A stretch of 64,000 nucleotides of DNA from Alteribacter populi (GCF_002352765.1 NZ_KZ293963.1:2440368-2504367), one strand, 5' to 3'; shown: positions 8,633-17,623, counted from the first letter of the stretch. Numbers and translations are program-made. Notes: generated from the letters alone by a model not told the origin.

Positions 8633-9394
8633 TTAGCTTAGCTTTCCTTCTATCGTTTTTAAATTTTCTAAGCTTACACTCAAACTATCTAATGGGCTCC
8701 CCTTGCATTCATCTTGTTCTACTACATACCATTCAACTCCGTTTTGTTTCCCCCAGGAAAGTATAGCCTCAAAGTCTATTGAACCTGTACCGATTTCAGC
8801 AAAAAATTCTCGGCCATCCGTTGTCATATCCTTCAAATGTAAATACGGCGTTCTTCCTGTATATTTCTTTATGAACTTAAGTGGATCATGCTCCGCTTTT
8901 TTAATCCAATAGGTGTCAATCTCAGGGTAAATAAACTGGTTCCCAGTGGGCTCCAATACGTATTCTAAAGCGTTTTTCCCATCAACCATTGTTTTAAATT
9001 CAAAATCATGATTATGATATCCTACTCTGAAACCTAGGGGGGCCAACTTTTGTGCTGTTTCAAGCAATTCTGATTTTGCTTGTTTATACCCTTCAATGTT
9101 TTGCATAGGTTCTTCCATGTAGTGACAAAATATATCTTTTGAACCAAATAATAATGCTTCTTTTATTACATTGTCTAAATCATTTTTCATTCTATCCAGG
9201 CCAATATGCATACCCGCCGTTTTAAGCCCAGTTTCTTCGAGTACTTCCGCAATTTGCCCTGCTTTATATCCGAATAAACCATCAATTTGAACGGCTTCCC
9301 ATCCCCGGTTCTTCAATTCTCTTAAAACACTCGGAAAGTCCTCTTTCAATTCATTACGAAGGGTGTATAACTGAGCTGCGAACTTCATTGCCAT
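8633..9394 (-). CDS. Sugar phosphate isomerase/epimerase-like TIM-barrel protein (IolE/IolI type)
   Basis: About 253 residues of the xylose isomerase-like TIM barrel superfamily. The N-terminus FAAQLYTLRNELKEDFPSVL is typical, and metal-ligand positions appear in YHNHDFEF, EIDTYWIKKAEHDP and YLHLKDM, ending in WYVVEQDECKGSP. Members isomerise or dehydrate sugars and cyclitols. AAGGAG precedes the ATG at 9394 by 8 bp, which decides the start over 9400. It lies 12 bp downstream of the aldo/keto reductase, and the two form an operon behind the operator at 10492. Inosose isomerase or dehydratase activity is plausible but not shown. Confidence 0.8.
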   Translation of the reverse strand: MAMKFAAQLYTLRNELKEDFPSVLRELKNRGWEAVQIDGLFGYKAGQIAEVLEETGLKTAGMHIGLDRMKNDLDNVIKEALLFGSKDIFCHYMEEPMQNIEGYKQAKSELLETAQKLAPLGFRVGYHNHDFEFKTMVDGKNALEYVLEPTGNQFIYPEIDTYWIKKAEHDPLKFIKKYTGRTPYLHLKDMTTDGREFFAEIGTGSIDFEAILSWGKQNGVEWYVVEQDECKGSPLDSLSVSLENLKTIEGKLS

Positions 9395-9406
9395 AGTCAT
9401 TTCTCC

Positions 9407-10363
9407 TTACCTTTTATCTTTTAATAAATCAAGCCATTTCATTTCATTTTTCGATAAAATAATATTCGCTCCTTCTACTGAAGAGACTAGTTCTTGTTTT
9501 GTTTCTGGACCTATAATAGCAGCAGTGGGAAATGACTGATTCACAACATAAGCTAAGGCAATTTGAATCGGAGTTACCTCTTTTTCTTCCGCTAATATTG
9601 TAGCCCTATGAAAACGCTCCCAATTTTCAGGACTATAATATACTCTAACCATCTCTTTATTTGAACGATCTTCTGGGGTGAACCTACCTGAGAAAAACCC
9701 CCCCGCTTGTGAAGACCATGAAAATACAGGTAATTGATTCGAATCGTACCATTCAATAGCCTTGTAATCTAATGAGATACATCCTGCCCACCTTGGTTGA
9801 TTACATTTTGCTAGACTTAAATTCGGACTACTAAAAGAGAATCCTACTAATCCATTAGCATAAGCATAGTTATTCGCCTCTAGTATCCGGTCATTCGTCC
9901 AATTTGAAACGCCGATGGTATGAATACGCCTTGCATCGATATGTTCATTTAATGCTTCCATAATGGGGCCAACTTCCACCTCAGGGTCATCACGGTGCAA
10001 CGCATAGAAATCAACGTAATCTGTTTTTAGTCTCTCTAAACTATCATACAAGTCCTTTTTGATTGAATCTGGTTTCACTCTCTGGCCAGGCTCTCCGTCA
10101 TCCGGATGAGCTCCCTTTGTCAAAAGTTGAACCTGATCTCTTTTATTGCTTTTTTCTAGCCATTTACCAACCGCTTCTTCACTACCTTCATATTGGTGTG
10201 CAGTATCTAATGTGTTCCCCCCAACTTCTAAATAAGCATCAAGGATTTCACAAACATGCTCCATATTGTCAGGGTATAAAGCAGCTGTCCCCATGATCAA
10301 CTGGGAACATTGTTTTTCTGTTTTTCGGTTATCTATTGAACTATAAATACGAACCGGCTTCAA
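9407..10363 (-). CDS. Aldo/keto reductase (IolS-like)
   Basis: About 318 residues of the aldo/keto reductase TIM-barrel family. The catalytic tetrad is visible as Asp and Tyr in NTLDTAHQYEGSEEAVG, Lys in LLTKGAH and His in YALHRDD. NADPH-dependent carbonyl reduction or dehydrogenation of a sugar or cyclitol is expected. The start is uncertain: TTG at 10363 follows AAGGGGTGG, while a GTG at 10375 in the same frame would add four residues. It shares the 16-bp operator at 10492 with the transporter-iol operon and so probably belongs to the same regulon. Confidence 0.82.
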   Translation of the reverse strand: MKPVRIYSSIDNRKTEKQCSQLIMGTAALYPDNMEHVCEILDAYLEVGGNTLDTAHQYEGSEEAVGKWLEKSNKRDQVQLLTKGAHPDDGEPGQRVKPDSIKKDLYDSLERLKTDYVDFYALHRDDPEVEVGPIMEALNEHIDARRIHTIGVSNWTNDRILEANNYAYANGLVGFSFSSPNLSLAKCNQPRWAGCISLDYKAIEWYDSNQLPVFSWSSQAGGFFSGRFTPEDRSNKEMVRVYYSPENWERFHRATILAEEKEVTPIQIALAYVVNQSFPTAAIIGPETKQELVSSVEGANIILSKNEMKWLDLLKDKR

Positions 10364-10491
10364 ACAAACCACCACCCCTTAAACTGACTTTCATTCTGAC
10401 AACCCACTCACTCATCTAGACTGTCAATACTCACCTCCTAAAGCTTCATGAAGTGTTCGTTGAAAAGGAAGAAAATGTTGATAAACTAGTG

Positions 10492-10507
10492 ATTAAACCG
10501 GTTTAAT
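10492..10507. promoter_or_regulatory. LacI-type operator upstream of the aldo/keto reductase operon
   Basis: ATTAAACCGGTTTAAT, a perfect 16-bp palindrome identical to the copy at 8521-8536. It lies about 130 bp upstream of the aldo/keto reductase start and joins that two-gene operon to the LacI regulon. Confidence 0.75.
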
Positions 10508-10675
10508 TAGCACGAAAAAAAATAGGTACAGAAGAACCTTCTCTCTCCTGCGAACCTTATTTTAGAAGTACAATTTGTAACTTAAGCACATTATAACTTT
10601 TAAACCCAATCATTTTCAATATAATTTTTTAGAACATTCTAAAATATCACTAAATAATTGACCCGAATATATTGA

Positions 10676-10729
10676 AATCCTGATATATTATAGAAAAATG
10701 CTGATTTATTCAAATTTATCCTGATAACC
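10676..10729. repeat. Degenerate CTGATA-periodic intergenic repeat
   Basis: Within the ~410-bp stretch between the aldo/keto reductase and the phosphatase pseudogene, three related segments (ATCCTGATATATT, ATGCTGATTTATT, ATCCTGATAACCC) follow each other at roughly 20-24 bp intervals. Similar ATCCTGATA units occur at 12962-12991, and CTGATAT units occur at 47470-47600 and 59195-59285. Apart from this and the operator at 10492, nothing else was seen in the gap. Confidence 0.45.
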
Positions 10730-10784
10730 CCCCCTCTCCTATCTGATCACTTTTCTAGCGGTCTAACATTTAGCTGCCCCCCAA

Positions 10785-11583
10785 CTAGTCTAATATGCAA
10801 GAATGACCTAACTCTTTAACTAATAATCTATGGATCCTTCCATTTGTCGCTATGATATCTCGCGTAGTTAATCGATAAGACGCCCCTCCCATATCGGAAA
10901 TATTCCCACCGGCTTCACTGAGAATTAAATCACCTGCTGCAACATCCCAGACATTTACCCCATATCCTAACATCCTTCGAGTCGCCCAGCAGTAACGTAC
11001 GCCATATGTAACGTTGCAGATCCGAATGACCGAATACTATTACATTTCGTCCCTAAATATTGAACCCCCCTGAGAACTTTAGGCCTTGCTGTTTCAATAT
11101 CAGAAGGGAAACCTATCGCAATTAAGCTTCCCCCAATTTGACCTACCTTTGAGGGGGGAATCTTTTTACCATTTAGATAGGCCCCTTTTCCCCTTTCACT
11201 TGAAAATAATTCGTCCAAGTTTGGATCATAGATGACCCCAACAATAACTTTCTGTTTGTAAACTAACGCGATCGATACGGTATATCCCGGTAATCCATGT
11301 GAAAAGTTAGTCGTCCCATCGATAGGATCAATCACCCAAAAATAGTCGTCCTGTTCAAGGGTAGATAAATCGTCTCCATCTGTTATTCCTTCCTCCCCAA
11401 TCATTTTATGATCAGGGTAATGCTCGATGATTTTGCTACGTATGAAATTCTCTGTTTTCCGATCGATCTCAGTCACAAGGCCAAATTTTGAAGCTCATCT
11501 ACTTTAAAACTCGTTTCCTTATTTTCTAAAATAAGTTGCCCTGCTTCTTTACTTACACCTTTAGCAAACTGAATAAAGCTCAT
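10785..11583 (-). pseudogene. Inositol monophosphatase family gene with two frameshifts
   Basis: The gene starts at ATG 11583 (MSFIQFAKGVSKEAGQLI), 5 bp after the preceding hypothetical gene. Three frames together give a whole inositol monophosphatase: GEEG, then DPIDGTTNFSHG (metal-binding motif), then VWDVAAGDLILSEAGG. The first frameshift lies near 11480, around TTCAAAATTTGG, between residues ~31 and VTEIDRKTE. The second lies near 10970, where GRLEGC runs into a stop and GYGVNVWDVAAG continues in another frame. Each needs a single base to repair. A working enzyme would release Pi from inositol phosphates. Two independent lesions favour a real pseudogene, but sequencing error cannot be excluded from one sequence. 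Confidence 0.82.
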
Positions 11584-11588
11584 AAAAA

Positions 11589-12929
11589 TCACTTCTTCCA
11601 TAAGGTTTTATTTCTATTCGCTGGAGAAACTTCTACTTTTTGATTTGAGTTGATAAAGGATGTCTCCGGCATGAGGTCTTTACCTACAAAAAATGCCTTT
11701 CGAACACCTTCGACTATGACTCCTTTCACAGTTTCAATGCCCGTTTCATTTTCAGTTATTAAAGATGCTCGTATTTCTTCGATATCTTCAACTCGTTTAT
11801 TTGCCGGAAGTTTAACGGTTGTTGAAAAAGGGCCATCTTCCCCTCCATAAGCCATTGCAGCATTATTAAATGTAGAACTATACCAAATCGGGTCCTTGAT
11901 TAACTTGACTTTAATGTCGACTTTCCCAGGTTGATACGTCTCACCAACCGTGAACTTTGATGTTTGTAAATAAAAATATTGACATGGATCTCCTAACTTT
12001 TCAGTCTGTGGATTATGCGGCGATTCAATCTTCTCTTGACGCCTGACTTCTTTAATAGAGACTGCATAGGTCCAAGGGTTTTTATCCATGACCGCTTCTC
12101 TATTAACCTCTCGAGGAAGACAAGTGTCAGGCCTCAATAGATAACGATAATTGGAGGTAACTCGATCTGAAAAGTTTCCATTTATAGTAGATGATTGTAA
12201 TATCGGATGGCTTCCAAGACCTCTTTTTCCACGAAATTGTGTTCTCATATGATCTTTTCCTTGAAACACTTCACAGTCCCCTTCTATGATTCGTTTTCCG
12301 TATTGGTCAACTTTCACACGATAAGTCCATTCAATATCCGTCGTTCTCCCCCATCTTGACATCAATGCTGGAGCCTCGGTACCACCATCTTCGTGACTGA
12401 AAATCGTATGATATTCCAAAATCATCGTCCCATCCTCATGTTCATCACAATAATAAAATGAAGCTAATGGGGTATCGGTTCTGACATTTTCAAAATGGGT
12501 ATCTAAGTTGCGACCATATAGTAAGGGAGCGTTTTTATAGAAAACAATATCAGGATCTGATTCTTTTACTTGGCGGATTTCGACTTTATGCACTTCTGCA
12601 GAGGTTATAAGAGGTGAGGATTGATCAGTTTTGAAAACAAAAGTAAGTTCATGTTTTCCAGGGGGCAAGCTTCCTAGCATTCTTTCATAAGCAAACACCT
12701 CATCGCCGTAAAATAGAATGAAGTCCTGGTTATACTCCCCATTCAAATACAACGTTACAAATGCTGACTCTTTATCAGTCGCTCCCCAATCTCCTCCGGG
12801 GACGCTACTTACTAAATCAATTAACGTTTCTCCTCGCTCATTCAAAGAGAATGTTAAGGATAACTGCCTTTTCTCATATAGTTGAAAGGGAGAGTCAGAA
12901 AAGGGAAAAGAAATAATAAAGTTCTCCAT
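11589..12929 (-). CDS. Unrecognised 446-residue protein of the inositol locus
   Basis: A complete 446-residue frame starting at ATG 12929. I do not recognise the family. It has no signal peptide or membrane helix and looks beta-rich throughout, with many alternating hydrophobic strands. Trp/Gly-rich segments include SSVPGGDWGATDKESAF (near residue 60-77) and MSRWGRTTDIEWTYRV. It lies 5 bp upstream of the inositol monophosphatase pseudogene and is probably co-transcribed with it. An all-beta carbohydrate-processing or carbohydrate-binding protein is possible, but no catalytic motif can be pointed to. Function unknown. Confidence 0.7.
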   Translation of the reverse strand: MENFIISFPFSDSPFQLYEKRQLSLTFSLNERGETLIDLVSSVPGGDWGATDKESAFVTLYLNGEYNQDFILFYGDEVFAYERMLGSLPPGKHELTFVFKTDQSSPLITSAEVHKVEIRQVKESDPDIVFYKNAPLLYGRNLDTHFENVRTDTPLASFYYCDEHEDGTMILEYHTIFSHEDGGTEAPALMSRWGRTTDIEWTYRVKVDQYGKRIIEGDCEVFQGKDHMRTQFRGKRGLGSHPILQSSTINGNFSDRVTSNYRYLLRPDTCLPREVNREAVMDKNPWTYAVSIKEVRRQEKIESPHNPQTEKLGDPCQYFYLQTSKFTVGETYQPGKVDIKVKLIKDPIWYSSTFNNAAMAYGGEDGPFSTTVKLPANKRVEDIEEIRASLITENETGIETVKGVIVEGVRKAFFVGKDLMPETSFINSNQKVEVSPANRNKTLWKK

Positions 12930-12961
12930 TTAAAAATCCTCCTTCATGCTCGGTTGGGTTT

Positions 12962-12991
12962 TATCAGGATTTCTCGACATATATCAGGATT
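12962..12991. repeat. Paired ATCCTGATA repeat units (minus-strand reading)
   Basis: Read on the minus strand, ATCCTGATATATG and ATCCTGATAAAAC follow each other at 20-21 bp spacing. The period resembles the 21-bp CTGATAT units in the long repeats at 47.5 and 59.2 kb. It overlaps the expected stop of the broken NERD gene. Confidence 0.4.
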
Positions 12992-13933
12992 CCTTCCCCT
13001 CCCATACAAGTCTATCTAAATGATACTTCGAACCTTTATTTCTCCTAGAGCATTCAACTCCTTCCGTGTCGTGGAGGAGCTTTTTCGCAACTTCACCTGC
13101 TTGTTGGTAATCGGTGAATTTATTAGGAGGGCATAATCACGAAGGGCTTTGACATGAGCATTTTTTGAGAGAAACCCGCATTGAAGGCATACCCATGTAC
13201 CACGGGCTCTTTTCATGGGAATCAGTGAGCACTCGGGACAACAAACACCTTTGATAAGGTCAGTTTCCTTTATATCAAATTACTGCAAAATATTAGAATC
13301 GTACAAAATCTGTTGTGCAACTGTTTCTAAGCGACTCAAAGAAACTCGATTAGCAGGATTATAATTCTTGAACTGTGTGATTTTATCAGTTAAAACCTCG
13401 GCGTGAACCACTTTTTCTAAAGCTTCTTTGTATGCAGGAGGAGCTTTGATAATAGTGTGTGGATTGCTAATTGTGATAAAAAAAGAGGTTGGAAGTGCGG
13501 GAAATTGATGTTTTGCAAGCCAATAATGCAAATGTTCCTGTTGTTTTTTCACTTGAATAATTGGATCTTTATATCCCTTTTCTAAGTCACCTTTTCTTTG
13601 AATCAGTTGGTTAAATTCAGGAACAAAAGTCACTGTACCTGCGTAATTTTTCGCCTCAAGTAAAAGGAAGAAATGCGGATTCAATAAGAGGCTGTCAATT
13701 TGAAAGAACCGTCCTAACACTCCCGGAAGTCGCAAATCCTGAAGAATCAAAAAGTCTTTTTCCGGCAGATAGTCTAATTGGTAATCTAACGCTTTTTCAC
13801 CCCTGTAACCAGCCTCCTTTAATGAATGTTCACTAATTACAAAGGGATGTTTCGAATGGCGGACCGGCAGTCTGCCTTTTAACACTACTAACTTTAACAA
13901 TCTCACAGGCTTTTTACGTGGTTTAACGATCAA
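12984..13933 (-). pseudogene. NERD-domain (nuclease-related) protein with internal stop and 3' frameshift
   Basis: The first 217 codons (13933-13280) encode a NERD domain, with the core FQIDSLLLNP and FLLLEAKNYAGTV typical of the fold. An in-frame TAA after DSNILQ interrupts it. Beyond the TAA the same frame continues into a C-terminal zinc ribbon, CCPECSLIP then WVCLQCGFLSKNAHV, the usual tail of full-length Bacillus NERD proteins. Near 13020-13040 another frameshift changes the expected ending KGSKYHLDRLVWEGKES (stop at 12984-12986) into VRSII. The shortened 217-residue NERD domain could still be made. NERD proteins are presumed nucleases of unclear biological role. Confidence 0.78.
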
Positions 13934-14041
13934 AGTGGCATCACTCCTTGAGCGGGTAGTAGAACGGCAAATAAGAGGAAGATATCAGGATTACCCTAAT
14001 CCATTAAAACCACACCAAAAACGGCCGAGGCATGGAACCAT

Positions 14042-14051
14042 CCCCCCCCCC
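14042..14051. repeat. Run of ten C
   Basis: An uninterrupted C10 (G10 on the minus strand) in the ~170-bp gap between the GMC oxidoreductase stop and the NERD gene. It is about 110 bp upstream of the NERD start. Such tracts slip easily in replication and in sequencing. Confidence 0.6.
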
Positions 14052-14106
14052 GACCTAGTGAATCTCCTAAATTCATCAAAATCCAGCTAGTGTCAGGACC
14101 GCGCAC

Positions 14107-15816
14107 TTAAAAATATTTATCAGCTAATAATTCAGCGGTTCGTGTCGCAAGCGCTTGTGTAGTTAAAGTCGGATTGACCCCTCCGATCGAATTGTAATGC
14201 ACACTATTATCAGCAATATAGAGGCGTTTGACCTGATAGGCTTCACAGGAAGAGTCAACGACAAAGCCCATTCTCATCGTGCTTTCTAAATGAATATAAA
14301 GATTTGGCGGTAAATCACTGCGAATCATTTCTTTTGCTCCAGCTTGCCTTAACATCTCTGTTGCTATTTTCACTAACTCATTTCTCTTTTCTTCATCTCG
14401 TTTACTCGGAGTATATGTGACAATTGGGACGTGGCCATGTTCGTCTTTAATAAAAGGATCGAGCTCTACGCGATTTTGAAACTGTACGTCATCTTCGGTA
14501 ATTATTAATAGCGTGAGTGTTTTTCTGTAGCCACTCATCGCTTTTTTTAATTTAGGTCCTACAATTCTTCCTCGCTTCTCCCACAAACCTTCATTTGGAT
14601 TAGAGTTATTAAGCGAATCGTACCCTGCATGGCTAAATCCAAAGAGAAACTGAGCAGATAATCCAGGGCTATTTCCTAAACTTTCAATCATGCCTATTCC
14701 AGGGTAATCAAGTCGGGCTCCTGAAGTGTGCCCAACAAACGGGTCAATCGTTGAAGTACCTAAAATCTCCTTTAAGTCATTTTCATCAAAAGTACCTGTA
14801 ACAGCGTCCATATAGTGATTGGTTAGTCCTCTGCCGACCCACGAATTTTCGGGTAAGTCAGAGTTCAACCATAGACGAGGTGTTTCCACACAGCCCGCGG
14901 CCATTACAACAACGCCTGCTCGTAATTCTTCTACTTCTCCCGTCCAAGTATCACGAATTTGAACGCCCACCGCACGAACCCCTTTACTTTCATCCTCCTC
15001 GGTTAATACCTTGGTTACATACGTATTGGGTCGAAATGATACGTTACCGGTTTTCAAAGCGAGCGGAACATAACTCACATTTGTAGAACGTTTCGCGATT
15101 TTTTCAGTAGTTGGACCATAAGGACAGCCTTGTTCACAATGCCCACTTAACGTACAGCCCTCCATGTGGCTTAACTCTTCTAGCGAATAACTAGGATCCA
15201 TTAGATGTTCATTCGGCGGTAAAATGGCGTTCGGCTGCGGTCGATAGCCAGGACTGGTAACATCTAAAGTCGCATGAAGCGAAAATCCCGCTTTTTCTGC
15301 TCCATAATAAAAAAGCTCTTCTTTTGCTGTTATGGGCGCAAATTCAACCGGCAATGTAGCTTCAACTTTTTCAAAATACGGAATGAGAGTCTCGTAGCTT
15401 ATTGGCCATTTATTATTAATCGAATCAGGGTACGGACGAGGACAGTTCCCATAATAGTGAAGCGTTGTTCCGCCAATCCCGGCGTTTTGCCACAATAAAG
15501 CTTGATCAGGGATGTTTCTAAACCAAGGCGCACGTCTGCGGTCAGCCGCTCCCCAACGAAATTTTCCGGTGACAGTATCATTCATATCGTTTTCCAGTCT
15601 TGTTAATTGATCTCTATAAAGGGTAACATCCAAGTCATCAGCGCTGTCACTTGCTTTTTCGCCACGACTTTCATTAGGTTTAGGCCATTTTTTGTTTCCA
15701 TACCAGGGGCCAGCATCGAGGACCAAAACTTGAAGACCTAATTCCCCAAGCTCTTTTGCAACAACAGGACCGCCACCACCGGCGCCAATGATAATCACAT
15801 CTGGATTGGTTGTCAT
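14107..15816 (-). CDS. GMC-family oxidoreductase (gluconate dehydrogenase-like flavoprotein)
   Basis: 569 residues. The N-terminal FAD-binding motif is VIIIGAGGGGPVVAKELG (residues 7-24), followed by NAGIGGTTLHYYGNCPRPYP, a GMC signature. The active-site end is IADNSVHYNSIGGVNPTLTT, with the family's His/Asn region. A four-Cys cluster CTLSGHCEQGC plus nearby Cys lies around residue 225, as in gluconate 2-dehydrogenase-type large subunits. The enzyme should oxidise a sugar, polyol or aldonate. Its start overlaps the small-subunit gene by 4 bp (ATGA), indicating translational coupling. The partner is frameshifted, which may affect the complex. No Tat signal is visible. Confidence 0.85.
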   Translation of the reverse strand: MTTNPDVIIIGAGGGGPVVAKELGELGLQVLVLDAGPWYGNKKWPKPNESRGEKASDSADDLDVTLYRDQLTRLENDMNDTVTGKFRWGAADRRRAPWFRNIPDQALLWQNAGIGGTTLHYYGNCPRPYPDSINNKWPISYETLIPYFEKVEATLPVEFAPITAKEELFYYGAEKAGFSLHATLDVTSPGYRPQPNAILPPNEHLMDPSYSLEELSHMEGCTLSGHCEQGCPYGPTTEKIAKRSTNVSYVPLALKTGNVSFRPNTYVTKVLTEEDESKGVRAVGVQIRDTWTGEVEELRAGVVVMAAGCVETPRLWLNSDLPENSWVGRGLTNHYMDAVTGTFDENDLKEILGTSTIDPFVGHTSGARLDYPGIGMIESLGNSPGLSAQFLFGFSHAGYDSLNNSNPNEGLWEKRGRIVGPKLKKAMSGYRKTLTLLIITEDDVQFQNRVELDPFIKDEHGHVPIVTYTPSKRDEEKRNELVKIATEMLRQAGAKEMIRSDLPPNLYIHLESTMRMGFVVDSSCEAYQVKRLYIADNSVHYNSIGGVNPTLTTQALATRTAELLADKYF

Positions 15817-16477
15817 TCGTTTCCCCCGCTATTTCCCATTTTTAATAAAAAGCCACGAAAATCACGATAACCTAGAGACACACCTGGGTACCCTACCTGC
15901 TTCCAACTTAACGGAAAAAACTCAAGTCTTCGATCGTCTGGCGGATATAACCTCGTTTGACCATAAGCAGACCATTCCGAGTAATAGCCAAACATCGTAA
16001 ACGGTTGAGGGCATCGGTGATATGTTTGATCATTCCAGCATTATTTTGAAAAGGTGGCGGTAATAAATACAGATCTAAACTAAGATTTTCCAACAAAGAC
16101 AATGTTCGTATCCGGTCTCTACGGGAAAGAGTGACAAATGGAGGAGTTGTCGTCTGATCAGTGTCGACTATGTGGAAGGCTGCTATATTTAATAATACTG
16201 CGGTAGGAGATGCTAGCGGGACCGGAGAAGATGAAAACTGCTCTTGAATGGAAAGGTAATTATCCAATGCATAGATAACGTATTCATGTATCGCCATTTC
16301 TGGTGCAGAAAAAGTGTGTTCATGCCCTAACATTTCACCCAATTGAGGTGTAGATGGCAAAATGGCATCAGTCAAGGCAATAAAGGTAGCCTGCACGTAC
16401 TCTTCCGGCATAATAGCCAAGTCCATTTCACCTCTTTCGAAGTTTTTAAACACTACCATATTCATATTATTTATCAT
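15813..16477 (-). pseudogene. Small partner of the GMC oxidoreductase (gluconate dehydrogenase subunit 3-like), frameshifted
   Basis: The first ~160 codons (from 16477) are open and encode an alpha-helical protein containing ATFIALTDAILPSTPQLG and later HITDALNR. Just after this, near 15995, the frame is lost. The expected ending MFGYYSEWSAYGQTRLYPP and WKQVGYPGVSLGYRDFRG is intact in another frame (15813-15995), which is the usual C-terminus of this partner family. Adding one T to the short T run in AACCGTTTACG restores the frame as NRFTMFGYYS. Loss of a base in a homopolymer could be a true mutation or a sequencing error. The partner probably anchors or chaperones the flavoprotein. Confidence 0.72.
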
Positions 16478-16505
16478 TTCAACACTTTATGTGTAAAACA
16501 AAAAA

Positions 16506-16557
16506 GGTGCCTGACCCCCACCGCGGTAAAGCATTAACGCAGTGGGAGTCAGGCACC
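16506..16557. repeat. R1 hairpin repeat, copy a
   Basis: A 52-bp inverted repeat: left arm GGTGCCTGACCCCCACCGC, right arm ending GAGTCAGGCACC, with a few mismatches. It lies between the DUF3189 gene's 3' end and the small-subunit pseudogene. One of five R1 copies in the window (also 22812, 24308, 35266, 40703). Confidence 0.85.
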
Positions 16558-16582
16558 AGGAAAGGCACCAAGAATCTAGGTG

Positions 16583-17101
16583 TTACCCAAAGAGCTTATT
16601 TACTTCAAGTTCCTTGTTTTCTAAAACCTCTACAGAATTTGTTGTCGTTTTTGCCACTTCCCTTGTTTTTTCTACAAGTTGGGCGATGACAGGGTGGGTT
16701 TGTTGGGCTCCTTTAACTAACAAAGGAACGCCAATAAAATCAATATGAAGTCTCCTTGAAAAGAGTCCTCCAAAAGTCATTGGCAGAGGAACTGTTGGAG
16801 AGGTATTTGAAAATACAACTTTTTCTTCATTGTTTTGTGGCAGAAGAAGTAAGAGGTTACGCATCGCAGGAATAAGTTCCTTTGAACGACCTCTTCCAAC
16901 TGTATATACTGGGTGCCTTTCATCATCCTCCCCGTGAAAAATGATTTTACCCATATCCTTTGGGGTGAGCTTATTAAAGATATCAACCCCTAAGATTTCT
17001 TCCTTGGTAGGGGTTCTATCGGCAGGTATTTTTTTCAAATGATAAGCGGCAGCTAGTGCTGACGAATGGGTACCTCCAAAACAATTATAGATGTAGATCA
17101 T
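16583..17101 (-). CDS. DUF3189 family protein
   Basis: 172 residues. The N-terminus MIYIYNCFGGTHSSALAAAY is characteristic of DUF3189, a Firmicutes family of unknown function with a P-loop-like start (GGTHSS). No signal peptide or membrane helix is visible. It is 39 bp downstream of the YqeG-type phosphatase gene, so the two may be co-transcribed. Its 3' end is followed by an R1 hairpin that may act as a terminator. Only the family assignment is secure. Confidence 0.8.
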   Translation of the reverse strand: MIYIYNCFGGTHSSALAAAYHLKKIPADRTPTKEEILGVDIFNKLTPKDMGKIIFHGEDDERHPVYTVGRGRSKELIPAMRNLLLLLPQNNEEKVVFSNTSPTVPLPMTFGGLFSRRLHIDFIGVPLLVKGAQQTHPVIAQLVEKTREVAKTTTNSVEVLENKELEVNKLFG

Positions 17102-17140
17102 CGTAGACTCCTTATTTTTAAATATGTATAAAGCTCGGTC

Positions 17141-17623
17141 TTACCACCTTTTTCTAATTATTTTCTCAATTTTACGCTTCACCACAATTTGTATTGGCTC
17201 ATGTTCTTCACCAATAGGTTTGACTAAAGCCGTTTTCATACCAAGACGTTTGCCGCACCATATATCTGTTAATATTTGATCTCCTAGAAATAAACTAGTG
17301 TCTTCCTTTGCATTGATTGCTCTCATGTGTTGTCTAGTTCGCGACGAATATGGTTTTCGACATTCGCCAAAGCCCATGATATTAAATGGTTCACAAAATC
17401 GCTCAACTCTTCCTTGGCTATTATTAGAAACAATCACTAATTTAACTTCAATGCCCTCGAGCATTTGAATCCAATTTCGTACCTCGTCATCACCCGGCTG
17501 ATTATGAATGGCTAGTGTACTATCGAGGTCAGAAAAAATCGTTTTGATTTGATTTTCCTTTAGCCAACCTTTCGTGATATCTGAAAAATGATGGAGTTCA
17601 AAGTCAGGTTTGAAATATTTCAT
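17141..17623 (-). CDS. YqeG-type HAD phosphatase (HAD superfamily IIIA)
   Basis: 160 residues from the preferred start ATG 17623 (MKYFKPDFELHHF). The longer frame from 17683 begins with a basic stretch without family likeness. HAD motifs: IFSDLDSTLAIHN (motif I, nucleophile Asp), LVIVSNNSQGRVERF (motif II) and FLGDQILTDIWCGKRLGM (motif III/IV region). YqeG-like proteins resemble phosphatidylglycerolphosphatase and sit in an essential gene cluster in B. subtilis, but this copy lacks those neighbours and may be a paralogue. The predicted activity is phosphate-ester hydrolysis in the cytoplasm. Confidence 0.8.
   Translation of the reverse strand: MKYFKPDFELHHFSDITKGWLKENQIKTIFSDLDSTLAIHNQPGDDEVRNWIQMLEGIEVKLVIVSNNSQGRVERFCEPFNIMGFGECRKPYSSRTRQHMRAINAKEDTSLFLGDQILTDIWCGKRLGMKTALVKPIGEEHEPIQIVVKRKIEKIIRKRW

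Noticed and set aside
9609..9622. TGAAAACGCTCCCA, a full match to the cre consensus
   Set aside because: It lies deep inside the aldo/keto reductase coding sequence. Intragenic cre sites exist, but one match to a degenerate consensus is not enough here.
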